Below the pieces are notes generated by a model. It saw nothing but the letters and a program-made list of their open reading frames with translations, searched no databases and was not told the DNA's origin. The position numbers and the translations under genes were made by a program. 64,000 nt of DNA from Odontesthes bonariensis (lineage: Eukaryota; Chordata; Actinopteri; Atheriniformes; Atherinopsidae): contig NC_134509.1 of NCBI RefSeq assembly GCF_027942865.1, positions 12,550,017 through 12,614,016 of the forward strand, in the 5' to 3' direction. Of this stretch, positions 1-21,658 are shown in pieces (within the stretch, counting starts at the first letter, position 1; each line of letters opens with the position of its first letter).

Positions 1-890
1 ACGGATGTTGCTCGGTGTTTAGAGTTTCCTTAAACCATTACTAGGACTTAGTCTGTCATTGTTTTCCACATTTCTTCTAATATGCATCATCCCCTCTAAC
101 CTGTGGCAAAGCTTTAAGTTATTTTTCTGATACGTAACTCGTCGTTTGTTTGTTTTTTTCTCAACCGGTGTCAGTTTTGTGGGTGTAAATTCTAAGATTT
201 TTACCAGGACACATTTACAATGTCACATTGTTTCTAAGTTCAGTCATTGCACTGTTTTTCGGGAGTGACTGACAAAACAGGGTTTCCTCGGCTTTTTCAT
301 AATTTTTTTTAGCGCAGTTTGGCTAAGAGCAGTGCACCTGTCTGCAGTTTTTGTGTGTCGACCTTCACCATAGTACTCTTTTCTTGAGATGTTTCTTATT
401 CTGTGACCTGGGGGTTTGAAATGTTCCTAGGTGGAGGCTTCTACACGTTGCTGCTGGAAAATAGTTTGTTATTTAATTAAAAGACAGAAATATTCTAGGC
501 ATAAGGAAACGCCGATGCACAACAAGGTGTTTTTGCCATCTGAATTCACACCACTAGATGGTGCTATAAACACATACAGCTATGTTTTTTTGGGAGCCAA
601 ACAAGCCCTATGGAGTTATTGGTGTTTTTACTATACTTTTAAATGCACTCACTCACTTCCTCGGCATGACTGAAATCTCATGTACTGCTTTCTAGATTTT
701 TTTTTCTCCTACACCAAAGCCAGTGGCTTCACTTCACATGGGAGTCAGTTAGCTTCTAGGGACTAAAAAGAACTTGTGAGCACTTAGTACTCCAGTTTCC
801 TCCACTCCCTCTGCACCGTTTTTTTCTAAAAAGTTGTGGTGCCGATAAGAATGTAACTAAAACAGGATACAAGGATTTGCAAATAATCTA
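1..890. other. No gene recognised (left edge)
   Basis: AT-rich sequence with short T runs. The only open frame (431-673, plus) has biased composition, no recognisable domain and no convincing splice sites. It most likely lies downstream of the 3' end of wbp1. I see no RNA gene or clear repeat here. Confidence 0.5.
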
Positions 891-1439
891 AACTAGGGCT
901 GGGCGATAATTTTTTTTTAATCTAATTAAACACATGATTTCCCTGAATAATCACGATTAATCGCATTTGTATGCAAAAATTAATTCAAAAGTAGTGTATA
1001 GCTTTTAGTATTTAGTTTTATTTTAAATGTACTGCCATATGAATGAAAGTGCCATAACGTTTGTTGTGCAAACACACTTTTAACATCAGCATTTCTATGT
1101 AGTTTTTATGTAGAAGCCTCGCTCCACTGTTGTTTTCCTTGAATGACTTGCTGGTATCAGTTGTGTGTTTTGCCTTTAAGTGATATTTCAGACTGGAAGT
1201 ACTACGGTGAGAAGACAATTCAACTTGGCAGTGTGTACAGATGACTTTAGTTCTGTCGACTCCGCCGTCTGGAAGAACTTTAAAATGAAAATGGCCGAGT
1301 AAAAGTTCCGTACCCTTCTCCATGTTTGGTGGATCTGCCAATTACTTTCTTTTCCGGTCCCGCAGCAGACAGAAACATACTTTTACAAAATAAAAGCCTG
1401 TGAGTAACAGACTTTTACAATAATAAAATAAATAATAAA

Positions 1440-1585
1440 ACAAGGGTGGTTGTAGTGGGTTGAGCAGGCGCTCCGGTTCGAGTCCTGTGCTGTGTGTCGT
1501 TCCCCCTCTCTCTGCCCCCTGCTTCCTGTCTCTCTGAACTTTCCTATCCATTAAAGGCACAAAAGCCCCCCCCCCAAATTCCATC
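1440..1585 (+). repeat. tRNA-derived SINE fragment
   Basis: A Pol III B-box (GGTTCGAGTCC, about 1475) is followed by the CT-rich body and the TTAAAGGCACAAAAGCC tail, as in common teleost tRNA-derived SINEs. The A-box half is missing or degraded. It is inserted in the hAT remnant. Confidence 0.6.
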
Positions 1586-1732
1586 CATCCATCCATTATC
1601 TATACCACTGAATCCGTCGATCGAGTCGCGGGGGGGGGGGGGGGGGGGGGGGGGGGCTGGAGCCTATCCCAGCAGTCAATGGGCGAGAGGCGGGGTACAC
1701 CCTGGACAGGCCGCCAGTCCACCCCCCTAAAT
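1580..1732 (+). repeat. Dispersed teleost repeat with CATC-like microsatellite and 27-G run
   Basis: A CCATCCATCCATCCATTATCT head is followed by a pure G run (1630-1656) and then the conserved block GGAGCCTATCCCAGC...GGGCGAGAGGCGGGGTACACC. The same block occurs at 16625-16920. I recognise it as a very common teleost interspersed repeat but cannot name its family with certainty. Confidence 0.6.
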
Positions 1733-2089
1733 TAAAAAAAATATATATATATATATAAATAAATAAAACCTGCGTTAATGCGGGATAAAATATTTATCGG
1801 CGTTAAATAATTAACGGTAACTGCAAAACAGGGCCACTGCCGTAATGATGCATGCGTGCGATTGTCACTGCTGATGCACCGTGTTGTCAGCTAAGCAAGA
1901 ACACCGATTTCAAACTCATGAAACTCTTGAAAACCTTTCAGCGTGAGCGACTCATCCTGAGTCAGTCACAGTGGCGGGTACTCACGAGTGGGAGTTTTTA
2001 GGCTCGCCCATTTCTGTATTTCCAAGCAGAATGTGAGCACCGCGGGCAACAAGAACCGTACACCTGTATACCAATGACAAAACTACAAA

Positions 2090-3299
2090 ACATGTTTGGT
2101 AGCACATTTATTTTGACACAAAATCCACAGTTTTTTGTTGAATAAAGCAGCATTATTGTGATAAAGTGAAGAAACATCAAAAAAAAAAAAAAATGCAAAG
2201 GGTGAATGCAAACATTAAAAAATGGGAGTTTATCAGAAATACCAACGCCATATGCACAAAACCAACTTGACAGACAGAAGAATGTTTGGGTATTCATTTT
2301 GACAAGTATCGTGTTACGAATTCTATCAACACTCAACAGCAACGATTTTGACAACACAGCTGACAATAACTCTCTCACACATGCGTACAACACACTGAAG
2401 AGCTGCAGGTAGAATTGCACAAAGTACACCACATGTTGCGGTAATTGTAATCAGAACTATTTCACATACTGTCACATACAGATACTGCTATATATCCTGC
2501 CGTCTCGTAGCTGCAGGAGTGAAACACCTTGTATCTCCGGCGACAAACAGTTTGAGTAAAGTAGTTCAGCGGTAACAACATGGGCTTTTTATTTCCATTG
2601 TTCAACTCTCTGGGCATTACAAAATGAAATGGTACAAATATAGAGTAAGTGCTATCTTCAGAAGAAGAAGAAGAAGAAGGAGGAGAAGAAGAAGTAAACA
2701 GTCCTTTGCAGTCAAATCTCAAGCGAGCTAACAGTCTTGCATCAGGCCTCGGCCTACAGTTTGGGCATTTTGTCTGTACACAGTAGCTGCTGACAAAGCA
2801 AAATGAATTAAATGTGTTCTACATACAATGAACTCCAAAAAGTCTGGCGTCAATTTAGAATCAAAGTACGAATAAAATTGGCTCAAGTCTGTGCCTCTCG
2901 TGTACTATTACTACTACAGTGTGTCATTACTACTTTCCTTCTGTCCATGTGGGTATGGTAAAATATGTGAATGAATTATGCTTTTATTAGTGGTACATGA
3001 ACAGGAGATCAACAGATATGATAAATTCATAAATGCCAGATCCAGAGGCTACACAGTTATGTAAGAATGAAAAATGAAAAAAAATAAATAAATAAAATAG
3101 GAAGTTTCGTTGTCCCAGTTTTTTTTCTTCTTTTTTTTTTAAACGAAACTGTAAACATCATCAGCTACTAATCAAAATTGTGTCCCTGCACCATCTAGAC
3201 CATCAATTAGTTTATGAAACAACAAAAAAAAATGGTGCTGAAAATAAAAAGTAAATAAAATACATTTGCTGCTAAAACCCTTAAAATGGACAAGACAAG

Positions 3300-3353
<54 letters not shown>

Positions 3354-6179
3354 GCACAAAAGACAAATGTGCAATGGTATTATAACAAAATATGGTTGTT
3401 AATCTTTTGGCTTCGGTCAATAGGAACATGGGAGATGGATCTTTTAAACCATGCTGCGGAAATCATAGTTTACTGCAGAGCTAAGTTCTGCTGCTACCTT
3501 CAGGGACAATGCTTGACTCTCTGGGAATAAAAAGTTGTAGTAACACATGAGAGACACAAACAGGAGCAAAGGCAAAACCACATCATCAGAGTTTGCACTG
3601 GAGAGAAACTGCTGTGTTCGTACAATCAGGGGCCTCTGCCCCACACAGCTCATGGATCTGTAATAAAGAGGTAAATGTTTCACAACAGTTTCTTTCCTAT
3701 CAACCAGCATAAACTAGAATAAGGAATACTGTGAATGCTATTGCTAAATACAATTGCCTTAAGTCTCACATGTACTGTATTTATACAGAGACGTCTAAGA
3801 GCTGTTAGAAAACATCTGCCAGTCAAATGTCAAACTATCCACAATTTAAAGAAAACACACACATATTAGCAATAAACTACAGAATGCCTCATAGAGTGTC
3901 TGTATTCATCTAGGCACCATATATTTTATTCAACAACATACATAAGCACGAACACGTGACAAAGAACCTTGCCAGAAGGCTTTTATGTCGTCCAGAGGAT
4001 GAACAGTCAGTACCATCTGACACACACCTGTGAGTCACCGCACGATAGCTTTGAACAGAGATGATCAGAAGATGACCTTCACACCAAAACCAAACTCTGG
4101 CACAAACCCTCTCACAATCCCTCTACTCACAACAGCATACACGAACAAGTTATTTCTCTCAAAACTATATCATAGGTAATTGTGGCAAAGTTTTATGCCC
4201 ACAGATCGATAAATGTGTCAAACGCCCCAGGCATCAAGTCAGCTTTTTAGGACACGGTAAAGTGACCTTTAGTAAAGGAGCTCATGACAACAGCAAGACG
4301 ATCACATACAAAACATGATTAGAGACATTCTCTTTTTCTAATACTTACATTTTGTACTGATAGTTAATTACAAAACAGTCCATGTGCGCTGTACTTACTA
4401 CATCCTATGGCAAGATGAAGAGAGCATCAATTAAGCGTATCACACTCAGCCCACAGGTGCAGAGAATTTTCTTTAGAGACAAAAATGCGCATTGGGCTTC
4501 AACACATGATCGACCAGGGAGCTCTTAAAGAAAAGCAGTCTATCTCTCGGAAGTGCCATGTTTATTCACAGCAGCAACAATAATAAAAAAAAAAAAAAAG
4601 ACTGATTACGACATAGAACCCTCAAACCTTATATGTTTGATGTTTAAAAAGCATTACTCAATGTGGAAAGACACTTTCAAAGCCCCAAACTGGCAGGCCG
4701 CAGCTCTGCACACTTTTCCAGAAGTTTTTTAGCCAAGCATTCGTCTATAAAAACTCCCCATAAAGAGTATCAGTGCAGCTTGTTGCTATGCATAACTTTT
4801 TACATTCATTATCAGTAACGAGATTAAGCATAAAGTGTCTGCTTTGTGAAGATTCAACAATCCATCCAAGAAGGAACCAGATTCAATTAGCCTTACAAAC
4901 CTGGCAACAATCAGCCAGGAGCACATTAAAACACATTCGCCGGGTGGTGGCGTGTGTCAATAACAGTCTGAAACAACTCATTTTTCACTGCTATTGTATT
5001 ACTGTATAAGCTATACCAGCAAAACATTTGAACCAATGTTTGCCCCTCTTTTCATCAAAGAAGCAACATATGACACAACATTTACAAATGTCCATCCAGT
5101 GAATCGATCAAAGTAGTCTTTTCTGCCATAACTTCCTTTTAAAAATGAAGGAAGTAGGCTGATGAAAGCCAAAAACCCCTTTTTTTTTTTTTAAACATCT
5201 CAGCGTTTAATCATCGTGAACCCAACTTCTTTGAAAGAAAGGATCACCTGATATATTTACGACATGGTTCCAACGCGCTTGTTTCTGAGCTGCACTTGTG
5301 AAAACAAACTGTTCTGTGATGTCACACTTAGTGACCTGCATGCTTTGCTTCCATTTCATGAAACTCTCAGTTGAAAAGCCTTGTTTGTGTGTTTTTTTTG
5401 CATTTAAACTGCGCGGGATAAGTGGTGTAGAGTGAGGCTGAGATTCTTTATCTACTTAATCTATTACACGTCATACTTACAGAACCTTTTGCTGTTATCC
5501 CATCATACATTGCATACGTCGGGAAGTCTTCAACAAAGACTGATTTTCTCAGACTTATCCATTTTCAAATATCCTAAAACACAGAGCTATCCTGAAGTTG
5601 AAGAAGAAAGCACAGATTAAATAAAATTCCGACCACTCATTTTTCGTAAAACTGATTATTTTCTCCTTTCTTACTGTTAGTTATCTCATGGTCACCCCTT
5701 AAATAGGTCCTGACAGACAGGCTGGGAACCACTGATACAAGGAATTTCCTTTCATAAAGCTAAAATGCTACTTTGAGAGCAGCGTCGCATCATACAGAGA
5801 AGAAACGAAGGTTAACAGCGGGATGTAGTGTTGCATGTAGTGTATGCCTGGTAACCGCAAAGCTGCATAACTATTGTTATAGCAGCTTAAGCAAGAAAAA
5901 TACAGAGAACGGGTATGGAATTCATCTGTATTTTCGGCAGTTTGTGAGGAAACAAAGATGGCATCTCTAAAACCACTGACCCAGTGCACAACTAATAATT
6001 CAAGAATTCAGTTTTCTTGTTCTCTTGGGATTATTGGGACTCCATTATTTCTTCTGTCTCTCGACTTGCAACTGTTACAGCGAGATCTGAAAGACTTCTT
6101 TTCAGTGATTCAACTTCTCACCTACTAGTCTCGATCTCACTTTTCCCGCTTGCTCGACTAAATCTCCCTTGCTGTCAAC
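2090..6179 (-). other. wbp1: Inferred 3'UTR of wbp1
   Basis: No open frame in these 4.1 kb looks coding. On the minus strand AATAAA occurs at 4561-4566 and 2107-2112. The latter is followed within 60 bases by a GU-rich stretch (TGTTTTGTAGTTTTGTCATTGG), a plausible cleavage signal. The interval also has an AT microsatellite (3300-3353) and a CTT/GAA microsatellite near 2660-2695. The extent is inference; a shorter 3'UTR ending near 4.5 kb is possible. Confidence 0.4.
3300..3353. repeat. (AT)n microsatellite
   Basis: A near-perfect alternating AT tract of about 50 bases with two interrupting C residues. Confidence 0.95.
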
Positions 6180-15531
<9,352 letters not shown>

Positions 15532-15599
15532 GACGGAGGCCGAGCACCAGTCTAAACAAAAGGATATACAAACGCACAAAAGTGGGATGTTATACAGTT

Positions 15600-16015
15600 A
15601 AAGACCCATCACCGCTGTCCCACTCCACAAACACTGTGTCCTCCCCATCCGCCATTCCCGCCCCCCTCCAACAAACTCCCCGTCTCGGCTGCACACACCG
15701 GCGGATCAGCGTGTGTTTAATGAGCGGCCAGCGGGATTTCACAGTGCAGACGGCGGAGTCACCGGCTGTTGTTTTGCTGAGGTGAAATAACGACTTTTCT
15801 CGTGTAGTTTTAGCAGGAAGGGACGGAACCGTGCATGATGTCATGCCTCTTCAGCCACCAAACTACTTGCAGCGGAGAGCTGCGGCTATGATTGGCCGGA
15901 GCTCCCAGCAACAGCCGCGCGGAGGCAGCCTCAGCCTCAGCGGGCTGCTCCCCGCACTGTGGAGACATTTCCTAATCATGGTCAAACTGAAACGCGGCAC
16001 GGACGGTTGTAAGTA
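15600..16015 (-). promoter_or_regulatory. wbp1: CpG-rich promoter region of wbp1
   Basis: This stretch is clearly richer in GC and CpG than its neighbours. It contains a CCAAT box in the wbp1 orientation (ATTGG at 15891-15895) and a CRE/ATF-like site TGATGTCA (15836-15843) within the near-palindrome GCATGATGTCATGC. There is no TATA box. The start site is inferred near 15.8 kb. Confidence 0.55.
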
Positions 16016-16624
16016 AGCGTTTCCAGCATAGAGGTTTCCCCTCTCGATTATTTGCACGAATCATCCAAAAAAGTTCATGCCCGAGAGAATTGCTTTCATG
16101 CTAGATTTAATCATTTTAAAGATGTATTTCAATTCATTTGAATGTGACTGGAAGAACCACACTTTGTAGCTTGGTTACACACAAGCCACATTCAGGTATT
16201 CATGAACAAGCTTTGAACGTGTGATTCGTGTATCATAAAAGCGGTTTTCACAACACTGAAGTTTGTGTGCAAACGAGTTATTGTTGTAAATCTTAACATT
16301 TAACAACACTTCACAACCTCACTAATACAAATGTGCCAAAAATAAGGGCATGAATATTCTTGTTGCTGTCAGCTCTCTAATTTGGTTAAATTACTAAATG
16401 GAATAAAACACGTGCAAAATTACCAACATGTGACACAAAATAACCACCAAGACACACAAAATGGCCTCTGGGCAGTTAATATTAAACGGAAATGATGAAA
16501 TGATATCAATATGCCAAACGACCACACGGAAACACAAAGTCAGCCATGGTTTGATTCTTCATAGGATGTTATAGAAAGAGGTCAGAGGACATTGTGGCCT
16601 CACAAAATACATTCCTAACAGCGA

Positions 16625-16920
16625 CCCATCCATCCATTTTCTATACTAGTTCAAGGGGGGGGGGGGGCTGGAGCCTGGAGCCTATCCCAACTGTCATTGG
16701 GCGAGGGAACACTCTGGACACTCTGGACGCCAGTCCATCACAGAGCCACACAGAGAGAATCAACCATCCACTCGGGTCAATTTAGAGTTTCCAATTCATG
16801 CATGTTTTTGGGCAATGGGAGAAAGCCGGAGTCCCCAGAGAGAACCCACGCATACACTGAGAGAACATGCAAACTCCATATAGAAAGGCCTCAGCCGGGA
16901 TACGAACTAGTAACGAAGTA
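16625..16920 (+). repeat. Dispersed teleost repeat, second and longer copy
   Basis: It contains CATCCATCCATTTTCTATA, a 13-G run, GGAGCCTATCCCAACTGTCATTGGGCGAG and the distal conserved part (AGAGAACCCACGCATACACTGAGAGAACATGCAAACTCC). It shares its left half with the copy at 1580-1732. Family not named. Confidence 0.7.
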
Positions 16921-17054
16921 ATGCTCTCCACATATAATCGTTTTTCAAACCATTACTAAATGCCATGACTCAGGAACAAAATGAGAAACCATACTGGGAC
17001 ACATATGACCAGTGTTTCACATAATGGTTATATACTGAACTGATGACATTAATC

Positions 17055-17328
17055 TCAGGTGCCAAAATTGAAACCATTATTGTCTAGATCCTCTCTGCTC
17101 TGTTTTGATGATGTTTGTGAAGGATCCGCTGTTGCAAGCTTAGTTTTGTTTAGCAGTTGAGAGATTCCTTCTTGAGCCGTATTAAAACCAAAATCTTCCA
17201 AGACATACTGGTGCAAATTCTGCAGGAGTTTGTGCGTCAGTTGCAGCTTGCATCTACTTGTCACAAGAGGGCAGTAGATATCATGTTCTTTGTTGTTTAC
17301 CAAGGTTGGTTCAAGAGGGTTCATTGAC
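17055..17328 (-). other. Unassigned exon-like open frame
   Basis: On the minus strand a frame of about 90 codons follows an acceptor-like TTTTCCTCAACAG and runs to a TGA. It starts SMNPLEPTLVNNKEHD and ends NNGFNFGT. Composition is balanced and protein-like, with heptad-like Leu in the middle (LTHKLLQNLHQYVL). I do not recognise it. I found no convincing upstream exon or polyadenylation signal. It may be a terminal exon of an unknown gene, a pseudogene piece, or chance. Confidence 0.25.
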
Positions 17329-19689
17329 CTGTTGAGGAAAAGATTCAAGTTCAGTTAAGACATCGGCAGTTGCAATTGCAGTTACAGTGCAGCTAAACAA
17401 TCCGCAACAGTTTAATGATCCTTTATTGGCCATTACATCTCAAACATGAGGCATGATCTCATATTCTTTTTTATAATTCTTGTGTTTGACTCTGTCAAAA
17501 GAGGAAGCAAGGAAGCTGAACGAGCTGCCATGACCACTCTCTTATAATCATAGTCCTTTAGAAGGCACTTTAACTGTTTTAAATTAACATTTTTTTAGTA
17601 ATCTGGATTAAACGCTGTATTTCCAAACATGGTGTGTTCTCGAGCATTTTGTTCACCCAGCTACACATGCAAATTGTTTGGTAGCCGCACCATGTTTCAT
17701 ACCTTGTAAGTGAGCCTGCACATGGGCTGTAAAACATATGCATCTATTTAAATTTCAGCATTCAGTTTTGAACAAAGAGATTTCTTACTTGTGAGACAAC
17801 AAAAGACGATGGCTGCAATGAATCCATATTGGTACTGCACCCTGAATAACTGTAATTTTCTTAAGCATCAATGATAAAGATGCTCGGTCAACTTGCTTGC
17901 TTTACACAAAATGAGGAGTGGCGCTCAAATTCCCCTGACACGTTTTAGCACATGCACATGCCTGTAAAACACCCAGACAGGCCCACACAAATATGACAAA
18001 CTCATAATAAATGCTGAAGCGCTTTTTATAGTTATGGATTTTGTTCTAATAAACCTACACAATATAGTGTTTTTTCATACACGCCGACAAATTGAAGATC
18101 GTTTCATTTCAATAATTTCATAAGCTCGAATGTCACAGCTGATCTGTGCAGAAGTGGGACTGAAAGAAACAGGGCCTTTTTAGCTTGTCGCAAAGTCTTT
18201 AGAGGACACTCAGAATGAAACTGGTTCAATTTTTGTTTGTCTTTCCATGGTGAGGTTTGTGGTTTGTGCAATAATTACTTTATGACTTCTCTGTACAAAC
18301 TAGAACCAGCTTTTTAAAGACGTGAACACATTTCCTCTGCTTTCCTTCTCTTGTATCTCTTGATACTGCTGAAACCAGCAGGCACATCAACTGAAACACA
18401 GTTTTTTTTTTTTTTACTGTAGACAATACAATATTTGCTTGCAAAAAGTTCACTTAGTGCAGTCATTCTGGGTTAGGAGGCGTACTTGACATTCAAATGA
18501 TCGAGAAAGCTTACTGTCCAGACGGCAGGCAGTGTTTTAAAATGAGCAAGAAGCTTTTTAACATGTGGCTGATCAGACTTTGTCATATCAGCATCTTTAT
18601 TGTAATATGTCTTTATTCATTCATTTTTGTGCACATTTAAAACAAACATCTCTCTTTCTCCTTTCTATACCTGCTTATAAAATTTCATTTGCATAGTATA
18701 TTGCACGGACAGAAATTTCCATTCAAATGTTAAGCTGACAGGGAAACAGCAGAATGACAAAACACAGAATGTTTTGTAAGAGATCAGATGCAGTCCAGGC
18801 CCACAGTTGAGAGTTTATGTTGCAGACTTTGACACAGTTGCCAAAAAGACTAAAGCCTTTATATGACAGTAAGGAATGTTTCCTTCAGTTACATGGCTGC
18901 TTATTTTCATATTGCCCATCAAACAACTATCATGAGTCCTGACAATTAAGTCATGGTGGAAAGCAGACGTTGAAATAGCCCAGCTCATGCAATTTCGACT
19001 TCCTTGTTTTGTCTGAAACCCCCAACAAAAAGTCCAGAAAACAGAAAAGCTTAATAACGTGCTAATTCAGGAAATACAAAGTGGTCTGGTGCTGTTAAAG
19101 CAGCATGCATCTGCCTGCACCACACTGTCAATTCACATCCTGTGCCTTGTTGACATGTGACATTTAAAAATGCCACTGTAAATGACAGCACAGTGCTCAG
19201 TAGGTCCCTGATGAATCCCTCAAGGAGGGAGCTCAATTCCACACACTTTACATCATTATCAGCTATTTTCCAGGGCAACATTGAAAATTGAATTCAGTGT
19301 TTTTTGAGTGCTTTTTTTTTTTTTTGGCTAACCTCCAAGTTCAGTTCCAGACACTCTTTTATTTGTCTCTATGTCTATTGGATCATATATGCTAATATTT
19401 AAATTTGCTGCATGCCTTAGAAAGCAGACGGCGTTAGGAGCCACTAGTTGCTTTCATGCTGACCTCTTTTGAGAGCCCTGCTATGGACCAGATTTGACCT
19501 AGTATTTGAAAGTATGCAAAGCCACAGATTCTTTCATTTGTTGAGATGCCTAATTATGGACCACCAGATAAAACTCCATGATCAGGTTTAGCACACAAAA
19601 AAACACAAATTTGGTTTTCTGCTAAATGTTCTTTGTCATCTGTTGTTTACCATACTGAAAAGGCTATTTAAAGGCCCCAAAGGCCTAAC
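17329..19689. other. Intergenic, no feature recognised
   Basis: AT-rich non-coding sequence with T runs (18402-18415 and 19312-19325). There is no repeat signature or plausible exon apart from the possible upstream part of the frame at 17.1-17.3 kb. Confidence 0.5.
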
Positions 19690-20430
19690 AAAGGCATGAA
19701 TATTTTAATCAACAGGGCGCGAGATGAATACAACAAGTCTCCAAATAATTTGGAATGCAATTATAACATCTTATAGATGCAGAAAGGAATTATTTGCAAA
19801 TCATTTAAATGGCTTTTTTAATTGAAAACACTAGGCAAAATGTAAAATGTTAAAACTGAAATTTGACTCTTGATTAATAATTCAATTTGACGTCACCAAC
19901 GTGCGTCTAAAGATTTGGGATCAGGGCGTGCTTAGAACTGAATTGCATCATTTCATCTCTCAACAATACATTTTATAGTGTTTGGGAATGGGAATTGCTG
20001 TAGTTCTGGGATAGAAAGATTTTCCCATTCTTGATTGATATAAGATTTCAGCGGCTCAACAGTTCTGGGCATCCGTTGTAGATTTTTTATCATACAATGC
20101 AACTTGTGTTTTCAGTGGATGGCAGGTTGAGCAGGCAGGTCAGGTTTTTTACTATAGGGCTATGCTGTTGTACTATCTACAGAAATGGGGTTTGGTATTC
20201 TCTTGCTAAAATAAGGAAGCCCTTTTCATATGGCAGTTGGCTGTGTCTCAGAGATTCAAAAGAATCTGTTTTCAGCCATCCTCGTGTATGCAGAGATTAC
20301 TTTATGTGCAAATTACATGATATTTGCCCACATGTGCTATTTTCAGGTAAATCCTACACAGTGTTGTCTATGTTCAGCTTACTAGTCTGGAGCAGTCCGG
20401 TCACATATTTCCCAGCAACAATAAGAATTT
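19690..20430 (-). mobile_element. DNA-transposon remnant (degenerate transposase C-terminus, minus strand)
   Basis: Read on the minus strand, about 20080-19970 gives RTVEPLKSYI-like and EWENLSIPELQQ-like peptide, the end of a DDE transposase common in teleost genomes. The opposite arm (about 20120-20230, with GTTGAGCAGGCAGGTCAGG and CTCTTGCTAAAATAAGGAAG) belongs to the same repeat by memory. Frameshifts and stops make it inactive. The exact superfamily is not determined. Confidence 0.5.
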
Positions 20431-20513
20431 AAGGCAACACCTGAAATCACGCCCTCTTTCAGTTGCTCACGATACCAGTGGTCCAGTCAGGGCAATTAAT
20501 AAATCTGATACCC

Positions 20514-20833
20514 GACCAGAGGATTAATGGCACTGTAGCGACATGAAATCAAGATTGTGAAATGTGAAATGCTCACTGACCAGAGGATTAATGGCACTGT
20601 AGCGACATGAAATCAAGATTGTGAAATGTGAAATGCTCACTGACCAGAGGATTAATGGCACTGTAGCGACATGAAATCAAGATTGTGAAATGTGAAATGC
20701 TCACTGACCAGAGGATTAATGGCACTGTAGCGACATGAAATCAAGATTGTGAAATGTGAAATGCTCACTGACCAGAGGATTAATGGCACTGTAGCGACAT
20801 GAAATCAAGATTGTGAAATGTGAAATGCTCACT
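20514..20833. repeat. Tandem array, five identical 64-bp units
   Basis: Units start at 20514, 20578, 20642, 20706 and 20770. Each begins GACCAGAGGATTAATGGC and ends GAAATGCTCACT, and I see no mismatch between copies. 64 is not a multiple of three and no frame runs through. There are no spacers, so it is not CRISPR-like. Confidence 0.97.
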
Positions 20834-21655
20834 GTCTTTTGTATTCTTTTGACCACTGAAACCTCTCAAAATAGAAAATGACTCAAGAGTCATGAGCAAA
20901 GTTTACTTCACTCCAAGGCAACTCGAACCACAAAGCATGATAACGTGGTTTCATCTGTAATGAGCAATAAGACGTTACTTTTTCATCCTGGGAATTTGGA
21001 TCCTTAAATAATGTTAAAAAAAAAAAAAAAAAGCAAATTAAGCGCTCTGTATATTAAACAGGATGTGATGGCAAAATAATCTAAATCCATTTTGACAGTT
21101 TTATTTAACTTTGTTGTCCGTGTTGCCATGGAGATGTCACTGTCAGCTGACTCAGCTCTAACTGCACCCACACAGTACTGAGAAGCAGTTAAGCAGAATG
21201 CGGAAGAGTGTTTTCAACGTATCTAATTCTTTTCAATTGCCTGGAATGTGTATCGTTATGAACATTTATTATAGATATTGTGAGCTTTCCTTATACCATC
21301 TCATCATATCAATCAGGCTCCTGACTGTGACCACGAACATCCACGAGTAGACCTCCACGTGGCCCCTAAACCACCATCTACCACCTGTCACTTATTCTGA
21401 CAGTCCAGGTGGTCACTGGATAATTGTATTTTGCCTTTTTTGTTTTAAATACATGTTATCATCAGACCAGAAAATCAGCTGGGCCCATGCTAAAATACTA
21501 CAGCAAATAATACAAACAGACCACTACATAAAATGTTCTTCTGATGTTTGTGGAAGGATTACACAACTAATCCAGGTGCAAACATTTGTTATTTATGTTC
21601 CAGGCTCATACCGCCCATACAGACCATGTGCAAAGAAAATACTGAAAAACGTTTT
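20834..21655. other. Intergenic, no feature recognised
   Basis: Non-coding sequence with a poly(A) run at about 21015-21032. I see nothing else. Confidence 0.5.
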
Positions 21656-21658
21656 TTC

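Larger units (their letters stand above)
895..1830 (-). mobile_element. hAT-type DNA transposon remnant with BED zinc finger, carrying nested repeats
   Basis: The left end reads AGGGCTGGGCGATA, typical of fish hAT elements. The right part (about 1766-1824) has the matching GTTAATGCGGGATAAA and TATCGGCGTTAAATAATTAACG motifs, but its extreme end is diverged. Inside, on the minus strand at 1018-1341, is a 107-codon frame with a BED-type zinc finger: CTHC, then an H-x4-H arrangement in KYHLKAKHT. This is the DNA-binding N-terminus of hAT transposases; no catalytic domain is present. A tRNA-derived SINE and a second dispersed repeat with a 27-G run sit inside the element, so it was inserted into after it died. 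The superfamily call rests on terminal and zinc-finger motifs, not on a database match. Confidence 0.6.

Noticed and set aside
1470-1490. tRNA gene suggested by a B-box
   Set aside because: No cloverleaf or A-box; it is the head of a degraded SINE.
20514-20833. CRISPR-like repeat array
   Set aside because: Units are directly adjacent with no unique spacers, and the genome is a vertebrate's; it is a simple tandem repeat.
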